Part shown: piece after piece, positions 25,377-33,839 of the stretch
How the letters are laid out: each line of letters starts with the position of its first letter
Position numbering within the stretch: position 1 is the first letter of the stretch
Origin: Halolamina sp. CBA1230
GTDB lineage: Archaea > Halobacteriota > Halobacteria > Halobacteriales > Haloferacaceae
Reading direction: 5' to 3'
Assembly (NCBI RefSeq): GCF_002025255.2
Contig: NZ_CP054587.1
Coordinates: 992,001-1,056,000, forward strand
DNA length: 64,000 nt
The notes under the pieces: model-generated
The model's database searches: none
Seen by the model: only the letters and a program-made list of their open reading frames with translations
What the model was told of the DNA's origin: nothing
Made by a program: the position numbers and the translations under genes

Positions 25377-25433
25377 GAACGACGTGAACGTCGGAGCCGC
25401 GGCTACGTCACCCGAGACGGCTCCTCGGCGGGA

Positions 25434-25652
25434 TCAGTCGCTCGACGCCTCCGTAACCGTTTCCTGTTCGTCCTCGACGGTCTCGCGCAGGTCGTTCTCC
25501 AGCTCCTCGCGGCCGCGCTGGAACTCGCCGATCGCCTGCCCGCTCGAGCGAGCGAGCTTCGGGAGCTTGTTCGCCCCGAACAGTAGGACGAGAATACCCA
25601 GAATGATGATCAACTCCGGTCCGCCAGGGATCACGCCGATCAGTGGAACCAT
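25434..25652 (-). CDS. tatA: Twin-arginine translocase component TatA
   Basis: A 72-residue protein with the TatA layout. A short extracytoplasmic N-terminus precedes one membrane helix (ELIIILGILVLLFGANKLP), a Pro-Lys hinge, an amphipathic helix (KLARSSGQAIGEFQRGREEL) and an acidic tail. It forms the pore-like oligomer of the Tat pathway, the main export route in haloarchaea. The Tat-signal proteins further along the window would be clients. A TATA-like cttaatacc lies about 27 bp before the ATG. No tatC is seen nearby. Confidence 0.92.
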   Translation of the reverse strand: MVPLIGVIPGGPELIIILGILVLLFGANKLPKLARSSGQAIGEFQRGREELENDLRETVEDEQETVTEASSD

Positions 25653-25722
25653 ACTGACGTCTGGCGTGCCGAGGTATTAAGCAGGCACTCGCTGCCGGCT
25701 GCTGTCCGCGGTGAGGAGGGTG

Positions 25723-26343
25723 TTACTCGTCGATCCGCTCGTACTCGGTGTCCCGCTCTTTCGCCCGCCGGTCCAGCCGGGACGGGCGGTAGCGCAGGTA
25801 GGGGCCGAGCGTGGCGAGGCCGAACGCGAGCGTCACGACGCCCGCGAGCTGGTAGCCGCCCAGCAGCGCGAACGGCGCGACCCCGAACCACGAGAGGAGC
25901 GCGACGACGAGCGCCGAGCAGGCGGCGGTGGCCGCCAATCGGAGCGCGCCCCCCTGCTCTACCGGGGGCCAGAGGTACGGCCGGAACTCCCGACCCGATT
26001 CGGTGAGTCGGACCGTCCCCCGGTTGGCGTCGTACTCGACGATGTCGTGTTTCGCCAGCTTCGGAAGGTGTGTCTGCCGAAGTGCGGTGTAGGCGCGCTT
26101 GCGCTCCTTCGAGCTGATCGTCGTCGGCGTCTGGTCGGTCTCCCACGCCGCGAGCTGGCGGGCGAGGTCGGCAACCGTCGACTCGCCCCCCGACTCGTAC
26201 AGCGCGTGTAACACGTTCCGACGGCGGCGGCTGCTCAGCAGGGAGTACGCGACGTCCCGTTGGAACGACTGGTCCCGTTCGGTATGGGTATCCTTCGTCC
26301 CCGGTACACTGGCATTATCCGGTTGCAGCAGTTGGTCTTTCAT
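25723..26343 (-). CDS. HTH-membrane protein, DUF7344-like
   Basis: A 206-residue protein. Residues about 25-120 are a winged helix of the haloarchaeal DUF7344 type: AYSLLSSRRRRNVLHALYESGG, STVADLARQLAAWE and RAYTALRQTHLPKLAKHDIVEYD. Two membrane helices follow (AATAACSALVVALLSWFGVA; LAGVVTLAFGLATLGPYL) and a basic-acidic tail. It has the same layout as 27496-28044. Such proteins are presumed membrane-tethered regulators; the signal and targets are unknown. Confidence 0.78.
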   Translation of the reverse strand: MKDQLLQPDNASVPGTKDTHTERDQSFQRDVAYSLLSSRRRRNVLHALYESGGESTVADLARQLAAWETDQTPTTISSKERKRAYTALRQTHLPKLAKHDIVEYDANRGTVRLTESGREFRPYLWPPVEQGGALRLAATAACSALVVALLSWFGVAPFALLGGYQLAGVVTLAFGLATLGPYLRYRPSRLDRRAKERDTEYERIDE

Positions 26344-26566
26344 CAGTTATCTCAACCCTTCGGACGCCGGTCGTTCACCGGCATCGACAGGAATACGGTT
26401 GCTGTTTGAGGGGATAAATCATTCGGCGAACTCCCAAAATTCGGACGATATGAGGTCTCTATCGCGATAATCGCAGTACGGTCCGCTTGCGGCGGTGGCG
26501 GTAGGGTGTTCGTACCTGGCGGGGTGCGGTCCCTGTTCAATACCCTCCTCCCCGTACGGGCGACAC

Positions 26567-27439
26567 ATGGCCGAGACATCACGTACTGAGCGATCGGTCG
26601 CCACCCGAGCCGACGATCACAGCTGGAAGGGTCGGATCGACACGGCAGTATCACGGCTCCGCAACCCCGCCTACACGGGCGCCAACCGCTGTTTCCCCTG
26701 TACCGGCGTGAACCTCGGACTGACCGCCGTGGCCGCGCTGGCGGTGGGAACGATCTCGCCGCCGGCGGGGGCGTTGGTCGGCGTCGGCGGCCTGCTGGCC
26801 GTCTGGCTCCGGGGGTACGTCGTCCCCGGTACGCCCGAACTCACCAAGCGCTACCTCCCCGATCGAGTGCTCGCGTGGTTCGACAAAGCCCCGGACGGCG
26901 ACGCACTCGGGGGGATCGACCCCGAGGCGTACCTCCGCGCGGCCGGCGCGATCACCGACGGCCCGGACGGCGACATCGTGGTGACGCCCGCGACCCGGGC
27001 GGCGCTGATCGACGGCGTCGCCGCGCTCGACAGCGACGACCGCCTCGCGCGCGCGCTCGCCGACACGCTCTCGCTCGACCCCGCGGACGTGACAGTTCGC
27101 CCGGAAGGGGTCGGGTACGCCGCCCGCGTCGGGGGCCAGCCCGGCGGCCGCTGGGAGTCACGGCTGGCGCTGGCGACCGACCTCGCGGTCCACGACCTGT
27201 TCGCCGACCGCGTCGGCGGCTGGCTGGCGCTCCCCGCCGACACGCGGGCGAGCCTGCTCGGCGCGTTCCGACTCTCGCTCGACAGCTGCCCCGGCTGTGA
27301 CGGCCACGTGACGCTGGGCAGCGACACCGCGGAGTCCTGCTGTCGCGCCTACGACGTGCTCGTCGCCAGCTGTGAGAGCTGCGGGAGCCGGCTGTTCGAG
27401 GTCGACGCCGCGCTGGCCGGCGGGGACGTGGCTGCCTGA
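26567..27439 (+). CDS. Haloarchaeal membrane protein with Cys-rich C-terminus
   Basis: A 290-residue protein. Near the start is NRCFPCTGVNLGLTAVAAL with a CxxC, followed by two hydrophobic segments (LTAVAALAVGTISPP; LVGVGGLLAVWLRGYVV). A soluble domain follows, and the C-terminus has CPGCDGHV, CCRAYDVLVASCESCG, probably a zinc site. The ATG at 26567 fits a TATA-like ttcaatacc about 27 bp upstream. It sits between two DUF7344-like regulators transcribed the other way, an arrangement suggesting a common module. The family is conserved in haloarchaea to my knowledge, but its function is unknown. Confidence 0.7.
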   Translation: MAETSRTERSVATRADDHSWKGRIDTAVSRLRNPAYTGANRCFPCTGVNLGLTAVAALAVGTISPPAGALVGVGGLLAVWLRGYVVPGTPELTKRYLPDRVLAWFDKAPDGDALGGIDPEAYLRAAGAITDGPDGDIVVTPATRAALIDGVAALDSDDRLARALADTLSLDPADVTVRPEGVGYAARVGGQPGGRWESRLALATDLAVHDLFADRVGGWLALPADTRASLLGAFRLSLDSCPGCDGHVTLGSDTAESCCRAYDVLVASCESCGSRLFEVDAALAGGDVAA

Positions 27440-27495
27440 ACGGGTCGAACGCTACTTTTCACGAAAAGGTGTGCTCGGGGAGTGTCGCCGACGGG

Positions 27496-28044
27496 TCACG
27501 CGCTCGTCGGCTGCCACTCCTCCTCCACGGTGTTCCCGCGGGGCGACCGGGAGCCACGCGGGTAGAGCGTCCACGCGTGGTACGCCGAGGTGACGGCGTA
27601 CGCTGCCAGCGAGACGATCGCCGGGAGAAGGGGGTCGACTGCGCCGAACAGGGGGATCCCCGCGAGTGCGGCGACGACGCTACAGAGCCCGAGCACGCCG
27701 ATCGCGCGGTACTGCTCGCTCCAGCGCAGGCCGAACGGGCCGGTGTCGCGGATGCGGCGGACGACGCGTTTGGCCGCCGGCGTCGCGTGGAACCCCGTGT
27801 CGCCGTCGGCGACGAGCCCGTAGCGTTCGAGCGTGGGGAGGTGGGTCTGCCGGAGCGACGTGTAGACGCTCTCCCGGACCGCCCGCGGTGCGGGGTCGAC
27901 GCCCGACTCGACGGCCGCGACGGCATCGGCGACGGTCGCCAGCGACGTCGGCGCCGCCGCGTCCCAGAGGAACTCGATCGCCAGCCGGCGACGCTGACAG
28001 CTCAGTACGCGGTAGAACTCCGAATCGGTGAGTGTGTTTGTCAT
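27496..28044 (-). CDS. HTH-membrane protein, DUF7344-like (second copy)
   Basis: A 182-residue paralogue of 25723-26343. The winged helix reads FYRVLSCQRRRLAIEFLWDA, TSLATVADAVAAVESG, and ESVYTSLRQTHLPTLERYGLV, sharing the TxLRQTHLPxLxxxxxV core. Two membrane helices follow (YRAIGVLGLCSVVAALAGIPLFG; ALLPAIVSLAAYAVTSAYHAW as read approximately), then a polar tail. It is oriented away from the VWA/TasA-like locus that begins about 480 bp to the right. It could regulate it from the membrane; this is only positional inference. Confidence 0.75.
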   Translation of the reverse strand: MTNTLTDSEFYRVLSCQRRRLAIEFLWDAAAPTSLATVADAVAAVESGVDPAPRAVRESVYTSLRQTHLPTLERYGLVADGDTGFHATPAAKRVVRRIRDTGPFGLRWSEQYRAIGVLGLCSVVAALAGIPLFGAVDPLLPAIVSLAAYAVTSAYHAWTLYPRGSRSPRGNTVEEEWQPTSA

Positions 28045-28527
28045 GGGTCGCTCCCGCGGTTCGTCGGCGACGAGGCCGCTCGCCCCGCGTTCGGGCCTGC
28101 CTACGCGCGGGGGTCACTAAGTCACGGTCCGCCACCTCCGGCGACACGGAGCCCCACTCCCGACAGCATGGACCGTCACGTCACGCGGTATGGGGGTTGC
28201 TACTCGGCGGGACCGTGACGCTGCCGACCCCCTGTGGCGCGGAACGGTGAGCGTGCCGCAGGCCGGCGGCGGCGGCAACGCGTGGTACGAACTCCCTGCG
28301 CGGGGCTCCTGAACGGTATGGTGAGCCTCTCGAGCCGCCCGGAACGGGCCAAAAGCCGTGTTTTCGGGGCGAACGAGCGGTTCGCGGACGGCGTGGCGGC
28401 CCATGAGTAAGTCCCCTCCCGACACGGTGGAGTACGTCGACGGGGCGTGAGCCCCCGGAAGAACGACGACTCGCCCCGGAACCGGGGCGGGGGCATCGGC
28501 AGACGAACGCCAACCACACACACACCA
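28045..28527. other. Intergenic region (483 bp) before the TasA/VWA locus
   Basis: This contains a conserved element at 28356-28400 that is repeated at 35615-35660, and a 15-codon open frame MSKSPPDTVEYVDGA at 28403-28450 directly after it. It has short GC-rich inverted repeats but no convincing longer gene. The frame open from 28447 into the first locus gene has no good start before the ATG at 28528. The promoter of the locus is expected here. Confidence 0.5.
28356..28400 (+). promoter_or_regulatory. Shared upstream element of the TasA/VWA locus, copy 1
   Basis: Ordered blocks CCGTGTT, CGGTTCG and GGCGTGGCGGC with spacers of 15 and 5 bp. The same blocks occur at 35615-35660 with spacers of 16 and 5 bp. 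In both copies a weak TA-containing motif follows 8-10 bp later (gagtaag here, acatagg there). Possible activator or TFB/TBP-adjacent site; function inferred from recurrence only. It ends 127 bp before the first gene of the locus. Confidence 0.5.
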
Positions 28528-29982
28528 ATGGACGACAACCCGAAACTGTACAACACGACTCGACGCCAGATCCTCGCCGGCATGGGTGCCGTCGGCCTCG
28601 CCTCCGCGGGCGCCGGCCTCGGTACCACGGCGTACTTCAGCGACACCGAGTCGTTCGAAGGCAACAACCTTCAGGCCGGCACGCTCGACCTGAAGCTCGA
28701 CTACAAGTCCACCTACGTGGGTGGCGCCGGCCGCCTCGACCACATCCGCGAGCACTACGAGGACGCGGAGTACCTCGGCGAGGGGCGCTACCTGCTCGAC
28801 CAGGCGCCGACGCCCGACGAGGAGGAGGCGTGGGAGGATCACGTCACCGGCGAGGAGGTCGACTTCTGTTCGCCCGAGGCCGACGAGTACCTCGTCAACG
28901 GCGACGATATGCCGATCTTCACGCTCGACGACGTGAAGCCCGGCGACTCCGGCGAAGTGACCGTCAGCCTCCACATCTGTGACAACCCCGCGTACGTGCG
29001 CATGCTGGGCGAGCTGGTGTCGGAGTCCGAGAACGGCCAGACCGAGCCCGAACTCGACGCGGAGGGCGAGGACACCGACGACGTCTCCGAGCTCGCCGAC
29101 GCCATCGACGTGCGCGTCTGGTACGACGAGGACTGTGACAACGTGTACGAGCCCACCGGCACGGGCCAGCAGCAGGAACTGGAGGTCGCGCTCGTCAGCG
29201 ACACCTCCGGCTCGATGAGCCAGGAGATCGGCGACCTCAAATCCGCCGCGAACAACTTCGTCGACAACCTCTCCTCGCCGGACGAGGCCGCGGCGATCTC
29301 GTTCTCGGACGGCGCCAGCCTCGACCAGGCGCTGACGACGAACTACCAGGCTGTCAAGGACGCCATCAACCTGTACAACGCCAACGGGGGGACCGACATG
29401 GAAGACGGTATCGCCGTCGCCGAGAACGAGCTCCTCAACGGCAGTGCCGCGACCACCGGCGCGTCGAAGGTGATGATCCTGCTCTCGGACGGCGAGCCGA
29501 CCGACGAGGACGACGCCGAGGACGCCGCCGACAGCGCGAAGGACGCGGGCATCCGCCTGTTCACCATCGCGCTCGGCAACGGCGCCGACGAGGCGTTCCT
29601 CGAGAGCATCGCCTCCTCGCCCGGCGACGCGTTCGTCGCGCCCGACCCGTCCGACCTGGACACGGTGTACGCGGAGATCGCCCAGATCGTGCTCGAGGGC
29701 GAGCAGCTGATCGCCGAGGGCAGCCTGCGCGAGGTGCTCGCGGAGCTGGAGGAGATGCCCGTCCTCGACGGCGACCGCGCCGAGGAAGGCATCCAGTGTT
29801 ACCCCGGCAACACCACCCAGTGTGTCGGCTTCGAGTGGGAGCTCCCCTGGGAGACCGGCAACGAGGTCCAGAGCGACAGCGTCACCTTCAACTTCGGCTT
29901 CGAGGCCGAGCAGTGCCGCCACAACGACGAGCCGTTCGTGACGGAGACCGAGACGGAGACCGACACCCAGACGGCCGCCTGA
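28528..29982 (+). CDS. TasA-like surface protein with inserted VWA domain (1)
   Basis: A 484-residue secreted protein. Tat motif TTRRQILAG (Arg12-Arg13) leads a hydrophobic stretch ending GTTAYFSDTESFEGN, the SipW-dependent signal pattern of TasA/camelysin proteins. A beta-sandwich follows (DDVKPGDSGEVTVSLHICDNP, ENGQTEPELDAE, VRVWYDEDCDN). Residues about 218-395 are a VWA domain with a full MIDAS: Asp225-x-Ser227-x-Ser229, Thr289 (GGTD) and Asp321 (LLSDGEP). The sandwich then resumes (EGSLREVL, CVGFEWELPWETGNEVQSD, FEAEQCRHN). Six cysteines could form disulfides. The tail is Thr/Glu-rich. Role inferred: metal-dependent adhesin of a TasA-type fibre. Confidence 0.85.
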   Translation: MDDNPKLYNTTRRQILAGMGAVGLASAGAGLGTTAYFSDTESFEGNNLQAGTLDLKLDYKSTYVGGAGRLDHIREHYEDAEYLGEGRYLLDQAPTPDEEEAWEDHVTGEEVDFCSPEADEYLVNGDDMPIFTLDDVKPGDSGEVTVSLHICDNPAYVRMLGELVSESENGQTEPELDAEGEDTDDVSELADAIDVRVWYDEDCDNVYEPTGTGQQQELEVALVSDTSGSMSQEIGDLKSAANNFVDNLSSPDEAAAISFSDGASLDQALTTNYQAVKDAINLYNANGGTDMEDGIAVAENELLNGSAATTGASKVMILLSDGEPTDEDDAEDAADSAKDAGIRLFTIALGNGADEAFLESIASSPGDAFVAPDPSDLDTVYAEIAQIVLEGEQLIAEGSLREVLAELEEMPVLDGDRAEEGIQCYPGNTTQCVGFEWELPWETGNEVQSDSVTFNFGFEAEQCRHNDEPFVTETETETDTQTAA

Positions 29983-30152
29983 TCCGACCGGCCGCGGCTC
30001 CCCCGCGGCCGTTCCGACTGGCTGTCTGACTCATCCCCCGACGGAGCCACACGGTGTGGCCAGCCGCCGTGGCGGTGCGACGCCGCCACCGGGGTCTGTC
30101 CCGTGGCGAACGCGGGACCGAACCGCACGACGATCACGCGACACCAACCACG

Positions 30153-31676
30153 ATGACCAAGAAACCATACAAGACGACCCGCCGGCAAGTGCTCGCCGGC
30201 ATGGGTGCCGTCGGCCTCGCCTCCGCGGGCGCGGGCCTCGGCACGACAGCGTACTTCAGCGACACCGAGTCGTTCGAAGGCAACAGCCTCCAGGCCGGCA
30301 CGCTCGACCTGAAGCTCGACTACAAGGCGAGCTACGACGGGCCGAACGGCCCCGAACTGATCGGGCAGGCCCCGACCGAGCAGCAGCTGATCGACCAGTA
30401 CGGCGAGGCCATGGAGGGCCCCATGACCTGGGAGGAGCGCGCGGACGTCGGGTTCGCCTGCGACACCGAGGGGCTGATCGACGGCGAGGCGATGCCCGTG
30501 TTCGATCTCGACGACGTGAAACCCGGCGACTACGGCGAGGTCACGATGAGCTTCCACGTCTGTGACAACCCCGCCCACGTGTTCTTCCGCGGCAGCGTCG
30601 GCGAGGACGTGGAGAACGGGCTGACCGAGCCCGAAGCCGAGGTCGACGAGACGCCGGACGTCGGCGAGCTCTCCGAGGCCGTCGACGTGCGGATGTGGTA
30701 CGACGAGAACTGCTCGAACACGTACGACGAGCGCACCGGGCTCGCGGACGTGCTCGTGGTGCAGGACATCTCCGGCTCGATGGAGTACGCCGGCAACGGC
30801 GGCGAGATCGACGACGGGCAGGGCGGTACGACCACCAAGCTCGCGGTCGCGAAAGACGCCGTCGGGGCGTTCGGCGACACCGCGTTCGACGACCCCGCGG
30901 ACGTGAACGTCGGCCTGTTCACGTTCGGCAACGAGGAGTACATCGGCGACGACACCCCGGCCGGCGACGACGTTGGGGTCGAACTCGCGCCGACGGACGA
31001 CGAGTCGACGTTCGACACCGCAGTGTCGAACGTGCAGGCCGCCGCCGAGGGCGTCGGCGGCACGGCGCTCGGGCTCGCGGTGCAGGAGGCCAACGACTTC
31101 CTTCAGGCGAACCTCCGCACCAACGCCCAGCCCGTGCTGATCGTCCTGACCGACGGCGAGCAGTTCGACTCCAGCGTCGACGAGCTCACCGCGGCGAACC
31201 AGGCCAAATCCGAGGGCACCCGGATCGTGATGATCGACATCAACGACGCCGGCGACGGCGAGCCCCAGCTCCTGCGGGACATGGCCGGCAGTTCACCCAC
31301 CAACGCGGGCGACGGCGACGGTACCGACTACTACCAGAGCGCCGGCAGCCAGTTCGCGACCGCCGCGACCGACATCTTCGACTCCATCCTCCAGACCATC
31401 GTGGTCGCGGAGGCCGTGCTGTTCGAGGGGACGCTGGCGGAGTTCGACGACGCGTTCGAGGACGGCCTCGCGCTCGACCCGGCGCCGCTGCTGGGCCAGG
31501 CGACGACGAACGAGATCTGTTTCCACCCCGGGACCCACTGTGTGGCGTTCGAGTGGTGGATCGATCCCGAGGTCGGCAACGAGATCCAGGGCGACGCGGT
31601 CAGCTTCGACTTCGACTTCGCGGCGGTGCAGTGCCGCCACAACGCGGAGCCGACCAACCCCTTCGCTTCGGCCTGA
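30153..31676 (+). CDS. TasA-like surface protein with inserted VWA domain (2)
   Basis: A 507-residue paralogue of the preceding gene. Tat motif TTRRQVLAG and the signal region are almost identical at DNA level to copy 1. The sandwich contains DDVKPGDYGEVTMSFHVCDNP, ENGLTEPEAE and VRMWYDENCSNTY. The VWA domain (about 198-420) has MIDAS residues Asp205-x-Ser207-x-Ser209, Thr304 (GGTALG) and Asp334 (LTDGEQFD), with a Gly/Asp-rich loop (GNGGEIDDGQGG) after strand 1. The sandwich ends with EGTLAEFDDAFEDG, CVAFEWWIDPEVGNEIQGD and AVQCRHN. The gap of 170 bp to copy 1 has GC-rich inverted repeats (gtggcgg..ccgccac near 30067). Confidence 0.85.
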   Translation: MTKKPYKTTRRQVLAGMGAVGLASAGAGLGTTAYFSDTESFEGNSLQAGTLDLKLDYKASYDGPNGPELIGQAPTEQQLIDQYGEAMEGPMTWEERADVGFACDTEGLIDGEAMPVFDLDDVKPGDYGEVTMSFHVCDNPAHVFFRGSVGEDVENGLTEPEAEVDETPDVGELSEAVDVRMWYDENCSNTYDERTGLADVLVVQDISGSMEYAGNGGEIDDGQGGTTTKLAVAKDAVGAFGDTAFDDPADVNVGLFTFGNEEYIGDDTPAGDDVGVELAPTDDESTFDTAVSNVQAAAEGVGGTALGLAVQEANDFLQANLRTNAQPVLIVLTDGEQFDSSVDELTAANQAKSEGTRIVMIDINDAGDGEPQLLRDMAGSSPTNAGDGDGTDYYQSAGSQFATAATDIFDSILQTIVVAEAVLFEGTLAEFDDAFEDGLALDPAPLLGQATTNEICFHPGTHCVAFEWWIDPEVGNEIQGDAVSFDFDFAAVQCRHNAEPTNPFASA

Positions 31677-31878
31677 TCTCCCCTTTCTTCTCCGATCGTT
31701 CCGGCCCGAGAGCGTCGCCGGAGCCGGTTCGGCACCGCAGGGTGATCGTACCCCTGGGGGACGGGATGCCTACTGGACGGCGTCGCCCCCCGTACTTCCC
31801 GGGTGGCTGCCCGTACTAACGCCCCCTCGGCGCCAGAGGTGGATCAACGCGCCCGCGACGGCGGACGCGACACACACC

Positions 31879-32685
31879 ATGACGAATCTCACACGACGGA
31901 GCGTTCTGACGGCGCTCGGGGGCGTCGGCCTCGGCACGGTCGCCGGGTCGCGGCTCGTCGCCGGCGAACGCCCGCCGTTCTCGCGGTACACGCTCGCTCA
32001 GTCCACCGAGGGGACCGGCTCCCTCCGGGTGGCCTGGTACGAGCGCTACAACGGTGACCCGGTCGAGGGGAGCGGCGGCGTCGACGCCGGCGCCGCCGAC
32101 ACGCTCGACCCCGAGACGCCGCCGGCGTACGTCGACGAGACCGCCGGCGCGGTCGTCTCGCTGGACGACGTCCTGCCGGGCGACGACGGCACGCTGGTCG
32201 TCGGGCTCCAGGCCATCGAGGCGGATCTGAACGTCTGGGTCCGCCCGCGGATCACCCTCGACGCCGAGAACGGACAGAACGAACCCGAACTGCTCGCGGA
32301 GGGCGCCGACACGGACGACGACGGCGAACTCGACGAACTGACGAACGTGGCGTACTGGCTGGACAACGGCGTCGTCTTCGGCAGCTGCGACGGCCAGCGC
32401 GGCCTGTTCGAGCCCCAGCTCGTCACCGCCGCGGGCACCGCAGCCGCCGGCACGTTCCGGGACGTGACCGACGAGTTCGGCGACGGCGTTCGCCTGCCGT
32501 TCGACGGCGGCGACGGCTGTCCCGACGCGCTCCCGGCCGGCGGGAACCGCTGTGTCGGCTTCCAGTGGGCGCTCCCGGAGTCGACGGGGAACGAGATCCA
32601 GAGCGACGTGCTGTCGTTCGATCTGGAGTTCGCCGCCACCGCGTGTGGCGACGACGCCAACCCGTTCCAGGAGGTGGAGCAGTGA
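31879..32685 (+). CDS. TasA-like surface protein without VWA domain
   Basis: A 268-residue secreted protein. Tat signal NLTRRSVLTALGGVGLGTVAG. The core shows LDDVLPGDDGTLVVGLQ, DAENGQNEPELLAEGADTDDDGELDE, TNVAYWLDNG, and the C-terminal CVGFQWALPESTGNEIQSDVLSFDLEFAA. These match the sandwich flanks of the two VWA proteins, with only about 35 residues where they carry the VWA domain. Thus it shows the ancestral fold without insertion. The signal lacks the exact TTAYFSDTE motif. The start ATG at 31879 follows a 202 bp gap. Possible structural (fibre) subunit. Confidence 0.75.
   Translation: MTNLTRRSVLTALGGVGLGTVAGSRLVAGERPPFSRYTLAQSTEGTGSLRVAWYERYNGDPVEGSGGVDAGAADTLDPETPPAYVDETAGAVVSLDDVLPGDDGTLVVGLQAIEADLNVWVRPRITLDAENGQNEPELLAEGADTDDDGELDELTNVAYWLDNGVVFGSCDGQRGLFEPQLVTAAGTAAAGTFRDVTDEFGDGVRLPFDGGDGCPDALPAGGNRCVGFQWALPESTGNEIQSDVLSFDLEFAATACGDDANPFQEVEQ
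32670..32676 (+). promoter_or_regulatory. Shine-Dalgarno site fixing a GTG start
   Basis: GGAGGTG ends 5 bp before the GTG at 32682, which overlaps the previous stop (GTGA). It decides the start of the next gene, whose frame is open further upstream. Locus genes inside the operon thus use leadered initiation, unlike most leaderless genes in the window. Confidence 0.65.
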
Positions 32686-33839
32686 CGCCCGTGACCCGCC
32701 GCCAGCTGCTCGCGGGCATCACCGCCGCCGGGGCGGCCGGCACGCTCTCGGGCGTCGGCACCGCGGCGCTGCTCGCCGACCGGGAGACGCTGGCCGCGGG
32801 CGTCGAGAGCGGCCGCGTCGAGCTCCGCGTCGACGCCGGCGAGGGGCCGACCGACGCCGTCGGCGGCCCGGTCGAACTCCCGTTCCCGGCGCTCGACGCC
32901 GGGGACGCGGGCTCGATCGATCTGGCGTTCACCGTCCCCGACGAGGCGGGCGTCAACCCCGCGTACCTCTGGCTCCGCGTCGGCTGTGGCGCCGCGAGCG
33001 GACTGGGCGACCAGCTCGCTGTCACGCTCTCGCGAGCGGACGGGGCGGCCGAGACGCTGTACGACGGCGATCTCGAGGGGCTGATCGACGCGCTGGCTGC
33101 GGGGGTCCCGCTCGATCCCAGCGGCGCCGCGGTCGCGGCGGGCGAGCAGGCCTGTCTCGACCCCGGGACGACGGTCGCGCTCGAACTCGCCTACGAACTC
33201 TCGCCGGCGTACGTCGGCTCGGAGTCGACCAGCCTCCTGATCGAGGGGGCCGCGATCCAGTGTCGCCGCGTCGATCCGACCTGGCGCCCGACCGCGTTCG
33301 GCGTGCCACTCGGCGCCGACGACTGCGCTGTCGAGACGGCGTGTGCGTGCCCCACGCTGATCGGGAAGTACGAGGTCCGGAACGACACGCTCGTGGCCGG
33401 CGTCTACGCGTTCGACGAGGGGACCGACGAATACCGACTCTCGGTCTCCGACGTGGAGACGAAAGACGACGGCGAGCCGATCGCCGCCCGGTTCCGGGTC
33501 GTGCTCGCCGACGATCCCACGGTAGCGGTGCCGCTCGATCGCGTGCTGATCAAGGCCGCCACCGAGGTGTTCGTCTTCGAGGACGACGCCGCACTCGGCG
33601 TGATCGGTGGCGATCGACACGCCATCAGCAACGTCACGGTCGGCGTCTGTCTCCCGGCCGTCGACGGCGACTGTCCGTCCGATCTCGTGTCCGAACCGGG
33701 CGACAACCCCGGGAAAGGGCCCGGAGATAATCCCGGGAAAGGGCCAGGTGACAACCCCGGGAAAGGGCCAGGTGACGATCCCGGCAAAGGACCGGGCGAC
33801 GATCCCGGCAACGGGAAGGGGAAGGGAGGTTCGAAATGA
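32682..33839 (+). CDS. Secreted SipW-type signal protein with GDNPGKGP repeat tail
   Basis: A 385-residue protein. Tat motif PVTRRQLLAG and signal end GVGTAALLADRETLAAG parallel the TasA-like members. The first domain (about 45-205: LDAGDAGSIDLAFTVPDE, GLGDQLAVTLSR, SLLIEGAAIQCRR) is a sandwich of the same general plan. A second beta-rich domain (about 220-335) has paired Cys (CAVETACACP) and ends VGVCLPAVDGDCP. The tail consists of five GD(N/D)PG(K/N)G-type octads and ends GKGKGGSK, a flexible stalk. Overlaps the preceding gene (GTGA) and the signal peptidase gene (ATGA). Possible anchor or cap protein. Confidence 0.75.
   Translation: MTPVTRRQLLAGITAAGAAGTLSGVGTAALLADRETLAAGVESGRVELRVDAGEGPTDAVGGPVELPFPALDAGDAGSIDLAFTVPDEAGVNPAYLWLRVGCGAASGLGDQLAVTLSRADGAAETLYDGDLEGLIDALAAGVPLDPSGAAVAAGEQACLDPGTTVALELAYELSPAYVGSESTSLLIEGAAIQCRRVDPTWRPTAFGVPLGADDCAVETACACPTLIGKYEVRNDTLVAGVYAFDEGTDEYRLSVSDVETKDDGEPIAARFRVVLADDPTVAVPLDRVLIKAATEVFVFEDDAALGVIGGDRHAISNVTVGVCLPAVDGDCPSDLVSEPGDNPGKGPGDNPGKGPGDNPGKGPGDDPGKGPGDDPGNGKGKGGSK
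33697..33816 (+). repeat. 24 bp in-frame tandem repeat (GDNPGKGP tail)
   Basis: Five 24 bp units of the type ggtgacaaccccgggaaagg encode the Gly/Pro/Lys tail of the protein above. Third positions vary between units, so the repeat is kept at protein level. Confidence 0.8.
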
